Shown in pieces: positions 43,574 through 52,065 of a stretch of DNA of 64,000 nt. A program made the position numbers and the translations under genes. A model generated the notes under the pieces. The model did no database searches. It saw only the letters and a program-made list of their open reading frames with translations, and was not told where the DNA came from. Source of the stretch: Ravibacter sp964562455 (GTDB lineage: Bacteria > Bacteroidota > Bacteroidia > Cytophagales > Spirosomataceae). Location of the stretch: assembly GCA_964562455.1 (NCBI GenBank), contig CAZLTN010000012.1:1-64000 (forward strand), written 5' to 3'. Each line of letters opens with the position of its first letter. Position 1 is the first letter of the stretch.

Positions 43574-44623
43574 ATGTCTTTAAGTCCGCGGATCATAGCG
43601 CTCCTGCTTTCTCTTTTCATCTCTTTTATCACGGTCACTTTCCTGTCGTTTGTAGATGAAACCAACAGCACTATGCTCTTTACCGCCGGCGTAGCCTCGT
43701 TTATTCCCGCTTTTTTCCTGACTTATTACGCCATCGAAATGCTCGTCTTCTCTGAGATCAAGAAGATGAGGCGGACCATTCACAAGCTGAAGCTACGCGA
43801 TTTTTCAATTTCCAAAAAGGCGCTTCTTCAGAACAGCAATCCCATCAAGGCGATGAATGACGAAATTTTCGTTTATGTGGCCAACAAACAAAAAGAGATC
43901 GAAGAGCTCCGCAAAATGGAGCAATTCCGGCGGGAATTCCTGGCCGACGTCTCCCATGAGCTGAAGACGCCGGTTTTTTCTGCACAGGGATTTATCCATA
44001 CGCTGCTGGAGGGCGCTATGGACGACGAAGAAGTGAGGGAGAGATTCCTGGTGAAGGCGGCCAAAAGCCTCGATCGTCTCGACATACTGGTGAAAGACCT
44101 GGTTAGCCTGTCCCAGCTCGAATCGGGAGAAACGACTATGGTCCCCGAAAAAGTCAATATAGCGGAGCTGACTACCGAAATTTTTGAGAGGCTAGAAAAA
44201 ATAGCCAGGCAAAGGGACGTAACGCTCAAAATAAAACCTGATAAGCTGACGTCGGTGTGGATTTGGGCCGATAAGCAACGCATTGACCAGGTAATGGTCA
44301 ACCTGATCAGCAACGCCATCAAATACAATAACGACGGCGGTAAGGTGGTAGTCCTTTTTGAAGAAGACAAAAAGAATTTTACCATATCGGTCCGCGACAA
44401 CGGTCCCGGCATTCCGCAGGAGCACATCGCGAGGATCTTCGAGCGCTTTTACCGGGTAGATAAAAGCCGCTCGAGAGACCTGGGCGGAACAGGCCTCGGG
44501 CTGGCCATCGTCAAGCACATCCTGAATGCCCACGGGACTACTATCACCGTCATGTCGCAGTTGGGAAAGGGAACGAATTTTTCATTCAAGCTGCCGAAAG
44601 TGAGTCAGGCGGGAGTTCAATAA
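43574..44623 (+). CDS. Sensor histidine kinase, PhoR-like, orphan
   Basis: 349-residue membrane histidine kinase. Two hydrophobic helices (about 6-24 and 30-52) enclose only a very short external loop, so sensing is probably within the membrane or cytoplasm. HisKA: FRREFLADVSHELKTPVFSAQGF with phospho-acceptor His128. HATPase: the N box NLISNAIKYNNDGG, G1 VRDNGPGIP, F box and G2 GGTGLGLAIVKHIL. No response regulator lies on either side, so its partner is elsewhere. Its last 7 bases overlap the convergent acyltransferase gene. Confidence 0.93.
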   Translation: MSLSPRIIALLLSLFISFITVTFLSFVDETNSTMLFTAGVASFIPAFFLTYYAIEMLVFSEIKKMRRTIHKLKLRDFSISKKALLQNSNPIKAMNDEIFVYVANKQKEIEELRKMEQFRREFLADVSHELKTPVFSAQGFIHTLLEGAMDDEEVRERFLVKAAKSLDRLDILVKDLVSLSQLESGETTMVPEKVNIAELTTEIFERLEKIARQRDVTLKIKPDKLTSVWIWADKQRIDQVMVNLISNAIKYNNDGGKVVVLFEEDKKNFTISVRDNGPGIPQEHIARIFERFYRVDKSRSRDLGGTGLGLAIVKHILNAHGTTITVMSQLGKGTNFSFKLPKVSQAGVQ

Positions 44624-45216
44624 ATTTTCGGGTTATAGTTCTCGGGATAACGCCCGACCTTATCCTCGTAAAACTCCTGGATTTCATCCATTACCTCTTC
44701 TTTGCTCCTGCCCTTATGACTGACAACCTTCGCAATACCGCTTTTCTTCAGCCTGTAGTCTACGTATCCCAGCAGGATAGGTACGTCGGCTTCAACCGCG
44801 ATGTGGTAAAAACCTGTCTTCCATCGTTCCGCATAGGAGCGCGTTCCCTCAGGGCTGTTGACAAGATATAAATCGGTCCTTTCCCGGAGAAGCTGCACCG
44901 CATAACCCGTCAGGTTGGAACGCTGTGCCCTGTTGACACCTATGCCGCCAAAAGCGCGTATGACAAATCCATACCAGGGCCGGGTCCAGCTGTCTTTAAT
45001 AAAAAACCGCACCGGTACACCCATTTTCCAGAAAGCAGCCATGGCATAGTAAAAATCCCAGTTTGAAGTATGGGGCGCTGCTATCAGCACGCACCTGTGG
45101 ATAGCCTGCACCGGCACGTCGATATCCAGTTTCCAGCCGGCAATAAAAAAAAGCAGGCCTCCTATTATTTTTTTTAGTCCCATAGCAGGCAAAATAGCAG
45201 AAAAAATATTCTTCAC
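44617..45216 (-). CDS. Lysophospholipid acyltransferase-type protein
   Basis: 199-residue membrane-associated acyltransferase of the 1-acyl-glycerol-3-phosphate acyltransferase superfamily. The catalytic HX4D motif is present as IAAPHTSNWDFYY, and the acyl-acceptor motif as VNSPEGTRSYAERWKTGFYHIA. A short hydrophobic N-terminal helix (about 10-28) should anchor it. The lipid substrate is not evident; small forms like this act in membrane phospholipid or ornithine-lipid synthesis. It converges on the histidine kinase gene with a 7-base overlap. Confidence 0.9.
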   Translation of the reverse strand: MKNIFSAILPAMGLKKIIGGLLFFIAGWKLDIDVPVQAIHRCVLIAAPHTSNWDFYYAMAAFWKMGVPVRFFIKDSWTRPWYGFVIRAFGGIGVNRAQRSNLTGYAVQLLRERTDLYLVNSPEGTRSYAERWKTGFYHIAVEADVPILLGYVDYRLKKSGIAKVVSHKGRSKEEVMDEIQEFYEDKVGRYPENYNPKIY

Positions 45217-45270
45217 GAAAAGATCATCCCGCGAAGACCGGGGTTGGCAGACGGAACATATTTCTGATGC

Positions 45271-45307
45271 TGTTACAACCTTTTACGGACACAAAGAATC
45301 TCCGTTA
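45271..45307 (+). promoter_or_regulatory. Possible ECF-type promoter of the MNIO peptide operon
   Basis: TGTTACAACCTTTT (45271-45284), a 17-base spacer, then CCGTTA (45302-45307) resembles the AAC-type -35 and CGT-type -10 elements used by extracytoplasmic-function sigma factors. Transcription would start near 45314, giving a leader of about 33 bases before the ATG at 45347. No ECF gene is adjacent, so the assignment is tentative. Confidence 0.3.
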
Positions 45308-45346
45308 CAATTGCTCAGAAATACGCTTAAACTAATAACCAAATCT

Positions 45347-45493
45347 ATGAACATTCCGGCATCTGTTCTACAAGCTCTGGCAGCGGCAGTTATCGAAGCT
45401 TCCCTTGCCTCATGCGCAACTGACGAGGTTTCTCCTGAAAAGGCAAAAAAAGAGGATACATGGGATCCCTGTCCCGCGTGCGGAATGGGCTAG
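45347..45493 (+). CDS. Small Cys-containing peptide, candidate RiPP precursor for the MNIO enzyme
   Basis: 48 residues. An N-terminal hydrophobic stretch (about 3-22, rich in Ala and Leu) ends in a lipobox-like LASC (Cys23), then a charged hinge (EVSPEKAKKED), and the C-terminus WDPCPACGMG, with Cys42 and Cys45 spaced CxxC. It is followed after 15 bases by a DUF692/MNIO gene, the arrangement expected of a precursor and its modifying enzyme. An upstream TTG start at 45311 is unlikely because it lies near the predicted transcription start. From memory, Chryseobacterium ChrA, modified by ChrH, has a similar Cys-x-x-Cys substrate; I could not verify this. Modification itself is inferred. Confidence 0.7.
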   Translation: MNIPASVLQALAAAVIEASLASCATDEVSPEKAKKEDTWDPCPACGMG

Positions 45494-45508
45494 GTTTCGC
45501 GGCAGTCC

Positions 45509-46663
45509 ATGACAACCATATACTCTTCTGTTGCCTGTAACCTCGACGCCCACATTCTCTCAGCCTCTCTCCCGCTCTTCGCGGAAGGAAAGATAGAAGC
45601 GGTGGAATGGTCTTTTGACGCGCTTTATCAATATCCTGAGATTCCGGAATGGTTCGGCAATCTCATCGGCACTTTTTCTGAAAATAACCGCCTTACAGGT
45701 CACGGAATTTACTTTTCCCTATTCTCCGGAAAGTGGACGGAGGCCCAGGCCGGATGGTTAAAAAAACTGAGATCGCTATCGTCTCAATATAATTTCGACC
45801 ATGTTTCGGAGCATTTCGGCTTTATGACCGGAAAAGACTTCCACCATGGAGCTCCGTTGGGAGTTCCTTATACCGATTCAACCTTACGGATAGGAATTGA
45901 TCGCCTGAAGCGTATCCAGGAAGCTTGTTCCTGCCCGGCAGGGCTCGAAAACCTCGCATTTTCATATTCACCCGACGAAGTAAAAAAACATGGGGAATTC
46001 CTTGAAAAACTGGTTTCCCCCGTTAACGGGTTCATCATACTGGACCTTCATAACCTTTATTGTCAGTTGTGCAACTTCGGCTTTGACTACCATGACATGA
46101 TCGGTCTCTATCCTTTGGAACGCGTACGGGAAATCCATATCTCAGGCGGAAGCTGGCAGGATTCGCATACAGAAGCCGGCAGGGTGATCAGGCGCGACAC
46201 GCACGACAATTCAGTTCCCGAAGAAGTGTTCGGGCTTTTGAAAGCTACCATTCCCAGGTGCCCGCAGCTAAAATTTGTGGTACTGGAACAAATGGGAACT
46301 TCCCTCGATACCGGGAAAAGCCGGCGGGAATTTCAGAACGATTTTCTCCGCATGGATGCCATTGTCAAAAATTCCCTGACAAGCCGCACGGCCTGCCTGC
46401 TCAATCATTTCATGCCTGAAGTAAAGGCCGCGCTGACAGCACCTCCCGCAGAAGATCCTGTGCTATATGAGCAGCAATGCATGCTGTCATTGGTTCTTGA
46501 GAAAGCGGAAGATTACGGGGAAGCGCTCCGGTTGCTATCCGGTTCCCCCCTTGCAAATTCTCCGTGGGACATAGAAAACTGGGATCCATCCATGCTCGAA
46601 ACCGCCGTCAGGATTGCCCAAAAATGGCAGGGAGGCTTCGAACGCCGTCAAAACGTTACATAA
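45509..46663 (+). CDS. DUF692/MNIO multinuclear non-haem iron enzyme with C-terminal extension
   Basis: 384-residue enzyme of the DUF692 (MNIO) TIM-barrel family, whose members modify cysteines in ribosomal peptides (MbnB, TglH, ChrH). The conserved metal-ligand segments are all present: GHGIYF (His65), EHFGF (Glu101, His102), GLENLAF (Glu147), LDLHN (Asp179, His181, Asn182), REIHISGG (His210), DTHD (Asp230, His232, Asp233) and VLEQMG (Glu260). The barrel ends near residue 290, and about 95 helical residues follow (PEVKAALTAPP ... KWQGGF), beyond the usual family length. They could replace the separate partner protein of other systems. It lies 15 bases after the CPACGMG peptide gene. Confidence 0.88.
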   Translation: MTTIYSSVACNLDAHILSASLPLFAEGKIEAVEWSFDALYQYPEIPEWFGNLIGTFSENNRLTGHGIYFSLFSGKWTEAQAGWLKKLRSLSSQYNFDHVSEHFGFMTGKDFHHGAPLGVPYTDSTLRIGIDRLKRIQEACSCPAGLENLAFSYSPDEVKKHGEFLEKLVSPVNGFIILDLHNLYCQLCNFGFDYHDMIGLYPLERVREIHISGGSWQDSHTEAGRVIRRDTHDNSVPEEVFGLLKATIPRCPQLKFVVLEQMGTSLDTGKSRREFQNDFLRMDAIVKNSLTSRTACLLNHFMPEVKAALTAPPAEDPVLYEQQCMLSLVLEKAEDYGEALRLLSGSPLANSPWDIENWDPSMLETAVRIAQKWQGGFERRQNVT

Positions 46664-46705
46664 GCCTCCTCGTGCCGATGCCCGGAACCCGCTCTCAGGC
46701 AGTTG

Positions 46706-49700
46706 TCAGCGGACAACCTGGAAGCGACGGGTCGTCTGTGTCCCGTTTACATACCGGATGCTGACCAGGTACATCCCCGCAGCATAGCCTTTGACGCTTA
46801 CCGTAGCAGCCAGTTCGCTGCCTTCTGCCCGGTATACCCTGCGCCCGGCCAGATCAAAAAATTCGATCTCCTTCACATTTTTCCAGTCCTGCACGTCGAG
46901 CTGTAACTGGTCGGAAACAGGGTTGGGATAAATCAGCGTCTCTGCAGCCCGGCCGATCGCTACGGTCCTGATTTCGCTATAGCTGAAAGAAGCGTCCAGG
47001 TCTATCATTTTAAGCCGGTAGTAAACGGTGCCGGATAGCGTACCCGTAAAGTCAGCATCGGTAAAGGCGTATCGCTGGGCAGACTGGCCTTTGTTTCGCG
47101 CACCGACGGTCCCTATTTCCGTCCAGCTCTGCGCGTCGGCACTTTTCTGAACGGAGAATCTTTCAGCGTTTGTTTCCGATGTGGTTTCCCATGACAATAT
47201 CGCCGACCTGCCTTCTTTCCTTACCTCAAACCTTGCCAGCGTAACAGGCAGCGGGGTACATGTTACCGTAACATCGAAATAGCACTCTCCCGGAACACCT
47301 ACTCCATTGTCTGCACTGACATTCACCCTGGTAGTCCCGGTAGGGAAATTATACGGAAACGTAATGACGCTGCCGCCTACTTCGTAGGTGACGGCCGGCG
47401 CCGGGCACCCTACTGCGGTAGCGCTAAAGCTGGCCTCCTGCGTACAGGCTTCTCCAGTCAGGTTGTAAGTAATATTTCTCGGGCAGGTGTTGATGACCGG
47501 CGCAGCCAAAAGGGTTGTAACCGTCGGGTTGGCAGTCCCGGAAGCCCCCGGATCGTCAGTCAGCACTTCTGTGAATCCTTCGCCGTTGATGGTCCCCTGG
47601 TTGGATACCGAACAAATTCCTTCCGGAATATCGGTGTTGATCGTGACCCGGAATTTGATGGTCACCTCCCCGCTTTCCGGAAGGGTAAAGCCATCGCCTG
47701 TGCCGTTAACCAGTACGGTCTCACCTGATGCCTGCCTGGCCGACGAAAAGCCGCTCTCTCCGGAGCCTGCAGCGGGCAGGTTCCTCTTTCTTTTCGGGCG
47801 GTGCGTCACGACGGACTCCTGTCTGACCAGGGGTTTCTTTTCAAAGATATCTTCTGTCTCCCCGGCATCGGCGAGCCTCAGCGCCGGTATATCCGGAAGT
47901 GCACAGGCGGGAGCTCCGTAGGTAAATTTACCTGTACCGCTCGTTTGATACTCAAGTGGGTCTACAGGTGTATTGCCGTTATTTTCCCATATCTGCTGAA
48001 AGGTGGTTCCCGTTCCCGGAAGTAATATCTCTGTTCCTCCGCTGGGGCTGGCAACCGGAGTGGCCGACCTGACCCTTGCAACTGCCAGCTCTCCGTGTTT
48101 GCCCGCCGGTATGATATTATTTTTGATATTGGCGCATACTTTCCCGTTGTTGGCATAATCGGCATTAACAGAACTATTGCTCCCTATGGCAACAATATCG
48201 ACATTGTAGGGGGGCGAATTAAGTCCACCGGGCAAAAGACCGATCGAGTTATTCTGAATGGTAGCGTCTACCCGGCCCAGGCTCCGGGAAAAAGACGACA
48301 CCTTTATCCCGCTGTCGGAGTTGACACCGGTAATGGTATTATTGGCAATCAACACCACTCCCTCCGCTTTGCCTGATGCATCTTCCGCACGTACCGAAAT
48401 ACCCGCTCCGCCGCCGTTCTGCATCGCGATCGTATTGTTGCTGATCGTGCCCTCCGCATAACCGTTATCTTTTATAAAAACATTGATCGCATGGGTTCCT
48501 TTCGCTGTAACATTGTTATTCAGCACATTAAAATTAACATCTGACTGATCACTGCTGGTAAGGTCGACCGCCACCCCTACATCATGCGGACTGATCGCTG
48601 CATTGGTCGGATCGAACGTATTATCTTTGATATCAGCATTGACGACGGCTGTCCCGTAGGCATTTGCTACCACGCTGGTGGTCTGGTTTTTCAGAAAATC
48701 ATTGCCGGTGACTTTTACGCTGGCTACCGAGTTGCCCACGGCTTCTACAAGCACGGCCGGACCATTAGGGATTTCCGTAAAATTGCTGTTATCTACCGTC
48801 AGCAGGGTGAGGTTGGTATTGTTGTTCCGAAAATACGCTGCCCTTCCGGTGGGTTTTGAGAATGAGCTGTTGACAATCGAACAGGTTCCTGAAGTATTGA
48901 TCGCGTAGATATTTCCCTCGTGAAGCTCCGTCCCGGTACCTACTGCGCCAATCGTACCGTTGATAAAATGGAAATTCGAAACCGTGTTAAGACTCACGCC
49001 GGTCTGCACCATCGTACCGCCCAGCGTCACATTTTCGAGCCTCAGGCCGTTGACCGTACCGGCATAAACCGCTGCATTGCTGCCTGTATTATTATATCCC
49101 GACACGGCGTCGCCTTCCGCCGTATTGGCATTGGAAAAAGTCATATATTTCAACGTAATACCGGCGGCGTTCCTGAATTCGGCGCCCCTGCCCGAGATAT
49201 CGCTGATCGAACCGCCCGATCCTGCCGCGCCGGTACCCGACACATTAAACGTGCCGGTTGTCCTGAAAAGCGCTAATCCTTTGGCTGCCTGGGAAGAAGA
49301 GATCGACACGAATTCAAGGCCGAGCGCGATGTTGGCCGCAGTTCCCGATATATCGATAGCGGTGCTTCCGGATGAGTTGATCGTCCCCGTGGTACATTCG
49401 AGCTGCCCCGAAACACCGGTTGCCGAAACACCCGGCGCTCCTTGCGTTGTAGAAGACAATTCGGTAATGCCGGCATCCAGCGTGCCGGTATTCAGGAGCA
49501 GCGCTGTTCCTTTTCCTGACAGGCTGATGTCGCGCAGTACCAGGGTTCCGAAATCGGTGCCTGAGATCTTGGCCCCTTCGACGGCTGTCACATTTACCCC
49601 CCTGACCAGGTTGTTTTTCGCTACGTTTACGGCATTCGCGGCAGAAGCCGTCGTGGTAATGACGGGAGACGTCCCGCCGGTGGAAGGCAGAAGATTGGTC

Positions 49701-50626
49701 CCGTCAGGCGCAGTAAGATTCATAATCGTCAGCAGCGAAGCGCCGGCCCCCTGTCCTATGATCTTCTGGTTGTCCCGGAGCGTAAAAGAGCCGTCATACG
49801 GCGACGCAGCGTAATAGATGAAAATATTGTCCCCGTTCTGGGCATTATCCGTACCGCCGTCATTGATGGCCTGGAAGGCATCTATGCTGTTAAACGGTTT
49901 TGAAAGCGTACCATTTGCACCGGACGGGCTCGCTGCACTGTTGATAAACCAGATCCGCCCCGCCAGTTCGATCGACACCGTGCCGGTCGCTGTCAGGTCC
50001 GATCCGCTACGGACTGCGTACTCAAAAGTGTCGGTACCGGAAAAGCCTGCCGCCGGCGTATAGGTGAACGCTCCGGTAGTCGTATTGAGTTCTACCGTTC
50101 CGCCCTTCGAGGTCGTAATTGGCGAAACAGTCACAATCTCAAGCGTAGCGCCATTCGCTACCAGGTCGTTAGCCAGCACGCCTTCTGCCGCGGGAATATT
50201 GAGCCCGACGTTTCCAATGGTATAATATTCATCGTCCGCAACAATAGGAGCAACTTTTACCGACCCGGCAACCAGTGTCGTATTCTCGTCGATGACATCC
50301 TTAAAAATTACCTTGAATGCATCCGTTCCCGAATTGACGATATGAACGGTATGTTCGAGCTCGTCGCCCGCCGACGGACCGGCAACTCCCTGGTCGTCGG
50401 TAACTGTGTAGGTATTGGTAGCGGTGATAGAAGGGGCGAGCATTACCGACCATGCCGCTTTTGCTGTACCGGAAGCTGATGGGGCAACCGTAGGAGCCGT
50501 TAAAGAAACTTCCCGGGTTGGCACACCTATATACTCGCCGCGTTTCACGCTATCCCGGGAAGTAATGAGAGGAATCCCTGCGCTAAAAAGCATTGCAGTT
50601 ACCGTAAGACTGACGAGACTTTTCAT
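46706..50626 (-). CDS. Large T9SS surface protein with parallel beta-helix
   Basis: 1306 residues. A signal peptide is followed by a DUF11-like beta domain (about 75-140), a cadherin/Ig-type repeat (about 150-225, TGAFTYTPAAGFSGTDTFEYAV), and a long right-handed parallel beta-helix rich in short N-N/T-containing turns (about 230-900, for example LKYMTFSNANTAEGDAVSG). Next come further DUF11/HYR-like beta domains, and finally a type A T9SS sorting domain (about 1225-1306, starting YPNPVSDQLQL and ending RRFQVV). It should be surface-attached or secreted by T9SS. It ends the minus-strand cassette with the tail-collar genes. Carbohydrate binding or adhesion is likely, catalysis not evident. Confidence 0.88.
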   Translation of the reverse strand: MKSLVSLTVTAMLFSAGIPLITSRDSVKRGEYIGVPTREVSLTAPTVAPSASGTAKAAWSVMLAPSITATNTYTVTDDQGVAGPSAGDELEHTVHIVNSGTDAFKVIFKDVIDENTTLVAGSVKVAPIVADDEYYTIGNVGLNIPAAEGVLANDLVANGATLEIVTVSPITTSKGGTVELNTTTGAFTYTPAAGFSGTDTFEYAVRSGSDLTATGTVSIELAGRIWFINSAASPSGANGTLSKPFNSIDAFQAINDGGTDNAQNGDNIFIYYAASPYDGSFTLRDNQKIIGQGAGASLLTIMNLTAPDGTNLLPSTGGTSPVITTTASAANAVNVAKNNLVRGVNVTAVEGAKISGTDFGTLVLRDISLSGKGTALLLNTGTLDAGITELSSTTQGAPGVSATGVSGQLECTTGTINSSGSTAIDISGTAANIALGLEFVSISSSQAAKGLALFRTTGTFNVSGTGAAGSGGSISDISGRGAEFRNAAGITLKYMTFSNANTAEGDAVSGYNNTGSNAAVYAGTVNGLRLENVTLGGTMVQTGVSLNTVSNFHFINGTIGAVGTGTELHEGNIYAINTSGTCSIVNSSFSKPTGRAAYFRNNNTNLTLLTVDNSNFTEIPNGPAVLVEAVGNSVASVKVTGNDFLKNQTTSVVANAYGTAVVNADIKDNTFDPTNAAISPHDVGVAVDLTSSDQSDVNFNVLNNNVTAKGTHAINVFIKDNGYAEGTISNNTIAMQNGGGAGISVRAEDASGKAEGVVLIANNTITGVNSDSGIKVSSFSRSLGRVDATIQNNSIGLLPGGLNSPPYNVDIVAIGSNSSVNADYANNGKVCANIKNNIIPAGKHGELAVARVRSATPVASPSGGTEILLPGTGTTFQQIWENNGNTPVDPLEYQTSGTGKFTYGAPACALPDIPALRLADAGETEDIFEKKPLVRQESVVTHRPKRKRNLPAAGSGESGFSSARQASGETVLVNGTGDGFTLPESGEVTIKFRVTINTDIPEGICSVSNQGTINGEGFTEVLTDDPGASGTANPTVTTLLAAPVINTCPRNITYNLTGEACTQEASFSATAVGCPAPAVTYEVGGSVITFPYNFPTGTTRVNVSADNGVGVPGECYFDVTVTCTPLPVTLARFEVRKEGRSAILSWETTSETNAERFSVQKSADAQSWTEIGTVGARNKGQSAQRYAFTDADFTGTLSGTVYYRLKMIDLDASFSYSEIRTVAIGRAAETLIYPNPVSDQLQLDVQDWKNVKEIEFFDLAGRRVYRAEGSELAATVSVKGYAAGMYLVSIRYVNGTQTTRRFQVVR

Positions 50627-50656
50627 AACAATTGAGTTAGTTGAGGTAAATTTATA

Positions 50657-50968
50657 TCATGAAAATACAGCTTCATAGCTCACCCCGGTGCTATCGGATG
50701 CTATGGGAACCAGGAACAGGTCGAAAGTGCCCAGTTCCGGGCAGGACATCCTGTATATGCCCTGGCTGAAAATGACGGCGCCGGGAGCTGTCCGGAACAC
50801 CATACTGAACGGGGTTCTTTCCAGGGGCGAGTAATGGGAAAGTCGGTTGACCTGCACAAGGGATGCCCTTTCGGCTATATCGCCGGTAAAACGGATTTCA
50901 AAAGCACCGTCGTTTAAAAAACGTTCAAAGTCTGCGGCCTGCAGCCGGCTTAAATCAAGGATCTCCAT
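50657..50968 (-). CDS. DUF6916-like small protein
   Basis: 103-residue protein resembling DUF6916, whose members accompany tail-collar (microcystin-dependent) proteins. The characteristic end LGTFDLFLVPIASDSTGVSYEAVFS is present, as is a strand-rich core FSMVFRTAPGAVIFSQGIYRM. The start overlaps the GNAT gene by 19 bases, and it ends 30 bases before the large surface protein on the same strand. No signal peptide, so probably cytoplasmic or exported with its neighbours by an unknown route. Confidence 0.75.
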   Translation of the reverse strand: MEILDLSRLQAADFERFLNDGAFEIRFTGDIAERASLVQVNRLSHYSPLERTPFSMVFRTAPGAVIFSQGIYRMSCPELGTFDLFLVPIASDSTGVSYEAVFS

Positions 50969-51453
50969 TCCATCAGGTGATAAACGCCGTTGGTTTCGCT
51001 GACCATCCTGAAACCAAGCTTCTCATATAATTTTTTGGCAGGATTAAAGCTTTCTACGTGAATGCTCAATGGTCGCTGCCGGTTTTCTGCTTCCCGTTTG
51101 AGGTCTTCAAGGATACCTGTACCGATTCCTTTATTCCGCCAGGCAGGAAGCAGCGCGATGTCGATAATCCTTATTTCCCTGCCACCGAAATCCCGGTCCA
51201 GATACAGCCTGCCTATTATGGCATTGTCCTTCCTGATTGCAAGGAATTCAGCTCCTTTATAGTTTTCCAGGTAATAGGTATGCTGAGCGCAGAACTGCTG
51301 ATCGATAAAGGCCGTCTTCATCTCCTCCGACCAGTGCGGCACCCTGCTGAGCTCTTCCTTGCGGGTACTTCCATATATGGCTCTCATCGCCGGCAAATGT
51401 TCTTCGCGGACAGGCTCAAGCTGTATGGATCGGTCGGTCAGGAGTAAATTCAT
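50950..51453 (-). CDS. GNAT family N-acetyltransferase
   Basis: 167-residue acetyl-CoA-dependent N-acetyltransferase. The acetyl-CoA pyrophosphate loop is IDIALLPAWRNKGIGTGILEDLKREAENR, preceded by GRLYLDRDFGGREIRI, and the C-terminal strand is YEKLGFRMVSETNGVYHLMEW, all characteristic of the family. It sits between the third tail-collar gene and the DUF6916-like gene, with which it overlaps by 19 bases. Co-location with tail-collar proteins suggests modification of one of them, but the substrate is unknown. Confidence 0.9.
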   Translation of the reverse strand: MNLLLTDRSIQLEPVREEHLPAMRAIYGSTRKEELSRVPHWSEEMKTAFIDQQFCAQHTYYLENYKGAEFLAIRKDNAIIGRLYLDRDFGGREIRIIDIALLPAWRNKGIGTGILEDLKREAENRQRPLSIHVESFNPAKKLYEKLGFRMVSETNGVYHLMEWRSLI

Positions 51454-51483
51454 CTGGCAAGAGGTACAACCGGAGGAACAGGT

Positions 51484-52005
51484 TCAGGTTCGTGGCGGAA
51501 AAACGCCCTGTAACGCTATATTAAAATAAAAGGTTAGGTAGGGCTGCATATTATTATGGGGATTCCCTCCTCCGGCGATCGCCAACTGCCCGGGAGACAT
51601 CGTAACGGTAGCCTCGTCCCCTGAAGCATACATATTTCCACCTCCGGACAGGGCGATCGAACCGGCCTGCGGATCGCTGACTTCACCCGGCTCTGCGGCA
51701 ACTTTTACCTGGTGCGTATGCGAAGGGATTTCACTTTCGAGGAGCGATACGGATTCAGTCCCGTCTGCTTCGCCCAGATCACGCAAAGAAAGACCCGGCC
51801 CCTGGCCAGGATGCATGGGAGCCCTGCCCATCAAGTCAGGTAAAGCAAAATTAGATTTTCCGTTCCCTCCGTAGGTAGTGCCGAGTAAGGAGAATAAAGC
51901 GGTATTCTGGGAAAGCGGTAAAAGCTGTCCATCGCACCACGCCCATCCCCGGGGGGCAAAATTAAAAGGGAATATCCGGATTTCTGCTACAAAAGGATCT
52001 GCCAT
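51484..52005 (-). CDS. Tail-collar (microcystin-dependent-like) protein, copy 3
   Basis: 173-residue phage tail-collar domain protein. The N-terminus IRIFPFNFAPRGWAWCDGQLLPLSQNTALFSLLGTTYGGNG is the classic collar motif, with FALPDLMGRAPMHPG following; the C-terminus is GNPHNNMQPYLTFYFNIALQGVFPPRT. Third of three adjacent paralogs. Such proteins are named after cyanobacterial microcystin-dependent proteins and occur without phage genes in many bacteria; their function there is unclear. Confidence 0.92.
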   Translation of the reverse strand: MADPFVAEIRIFPFNFAPRGWAWCDGQLLPLSQNTALFSLLGTTYGGNGKSNFALPDLMGRAPMHPGQGPGLSLRDLGEADGTESVSLLESEIPSHTHQVKVAAEPGEVSDPQAGSIALSGGGNMYASGDEATVTMSPGQLAIAGGGNPHNNMQPYLTFYFNIALQGVFPPRT

Positions 52006-52065
52006 GTCAATAATGGTAAAAAGTAGGTTAAAATCGTCTGAAAACTAAGGCATTAGCCCTTATCT

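Noticed and set aside
45311..45346. Longer version of the MNIO-associated peptide from a TTG start
   Set aside because: It would begin upstream of or at the predicted transcription start, and the ATG at 45347 gives a cleaner hydrophobic leader.
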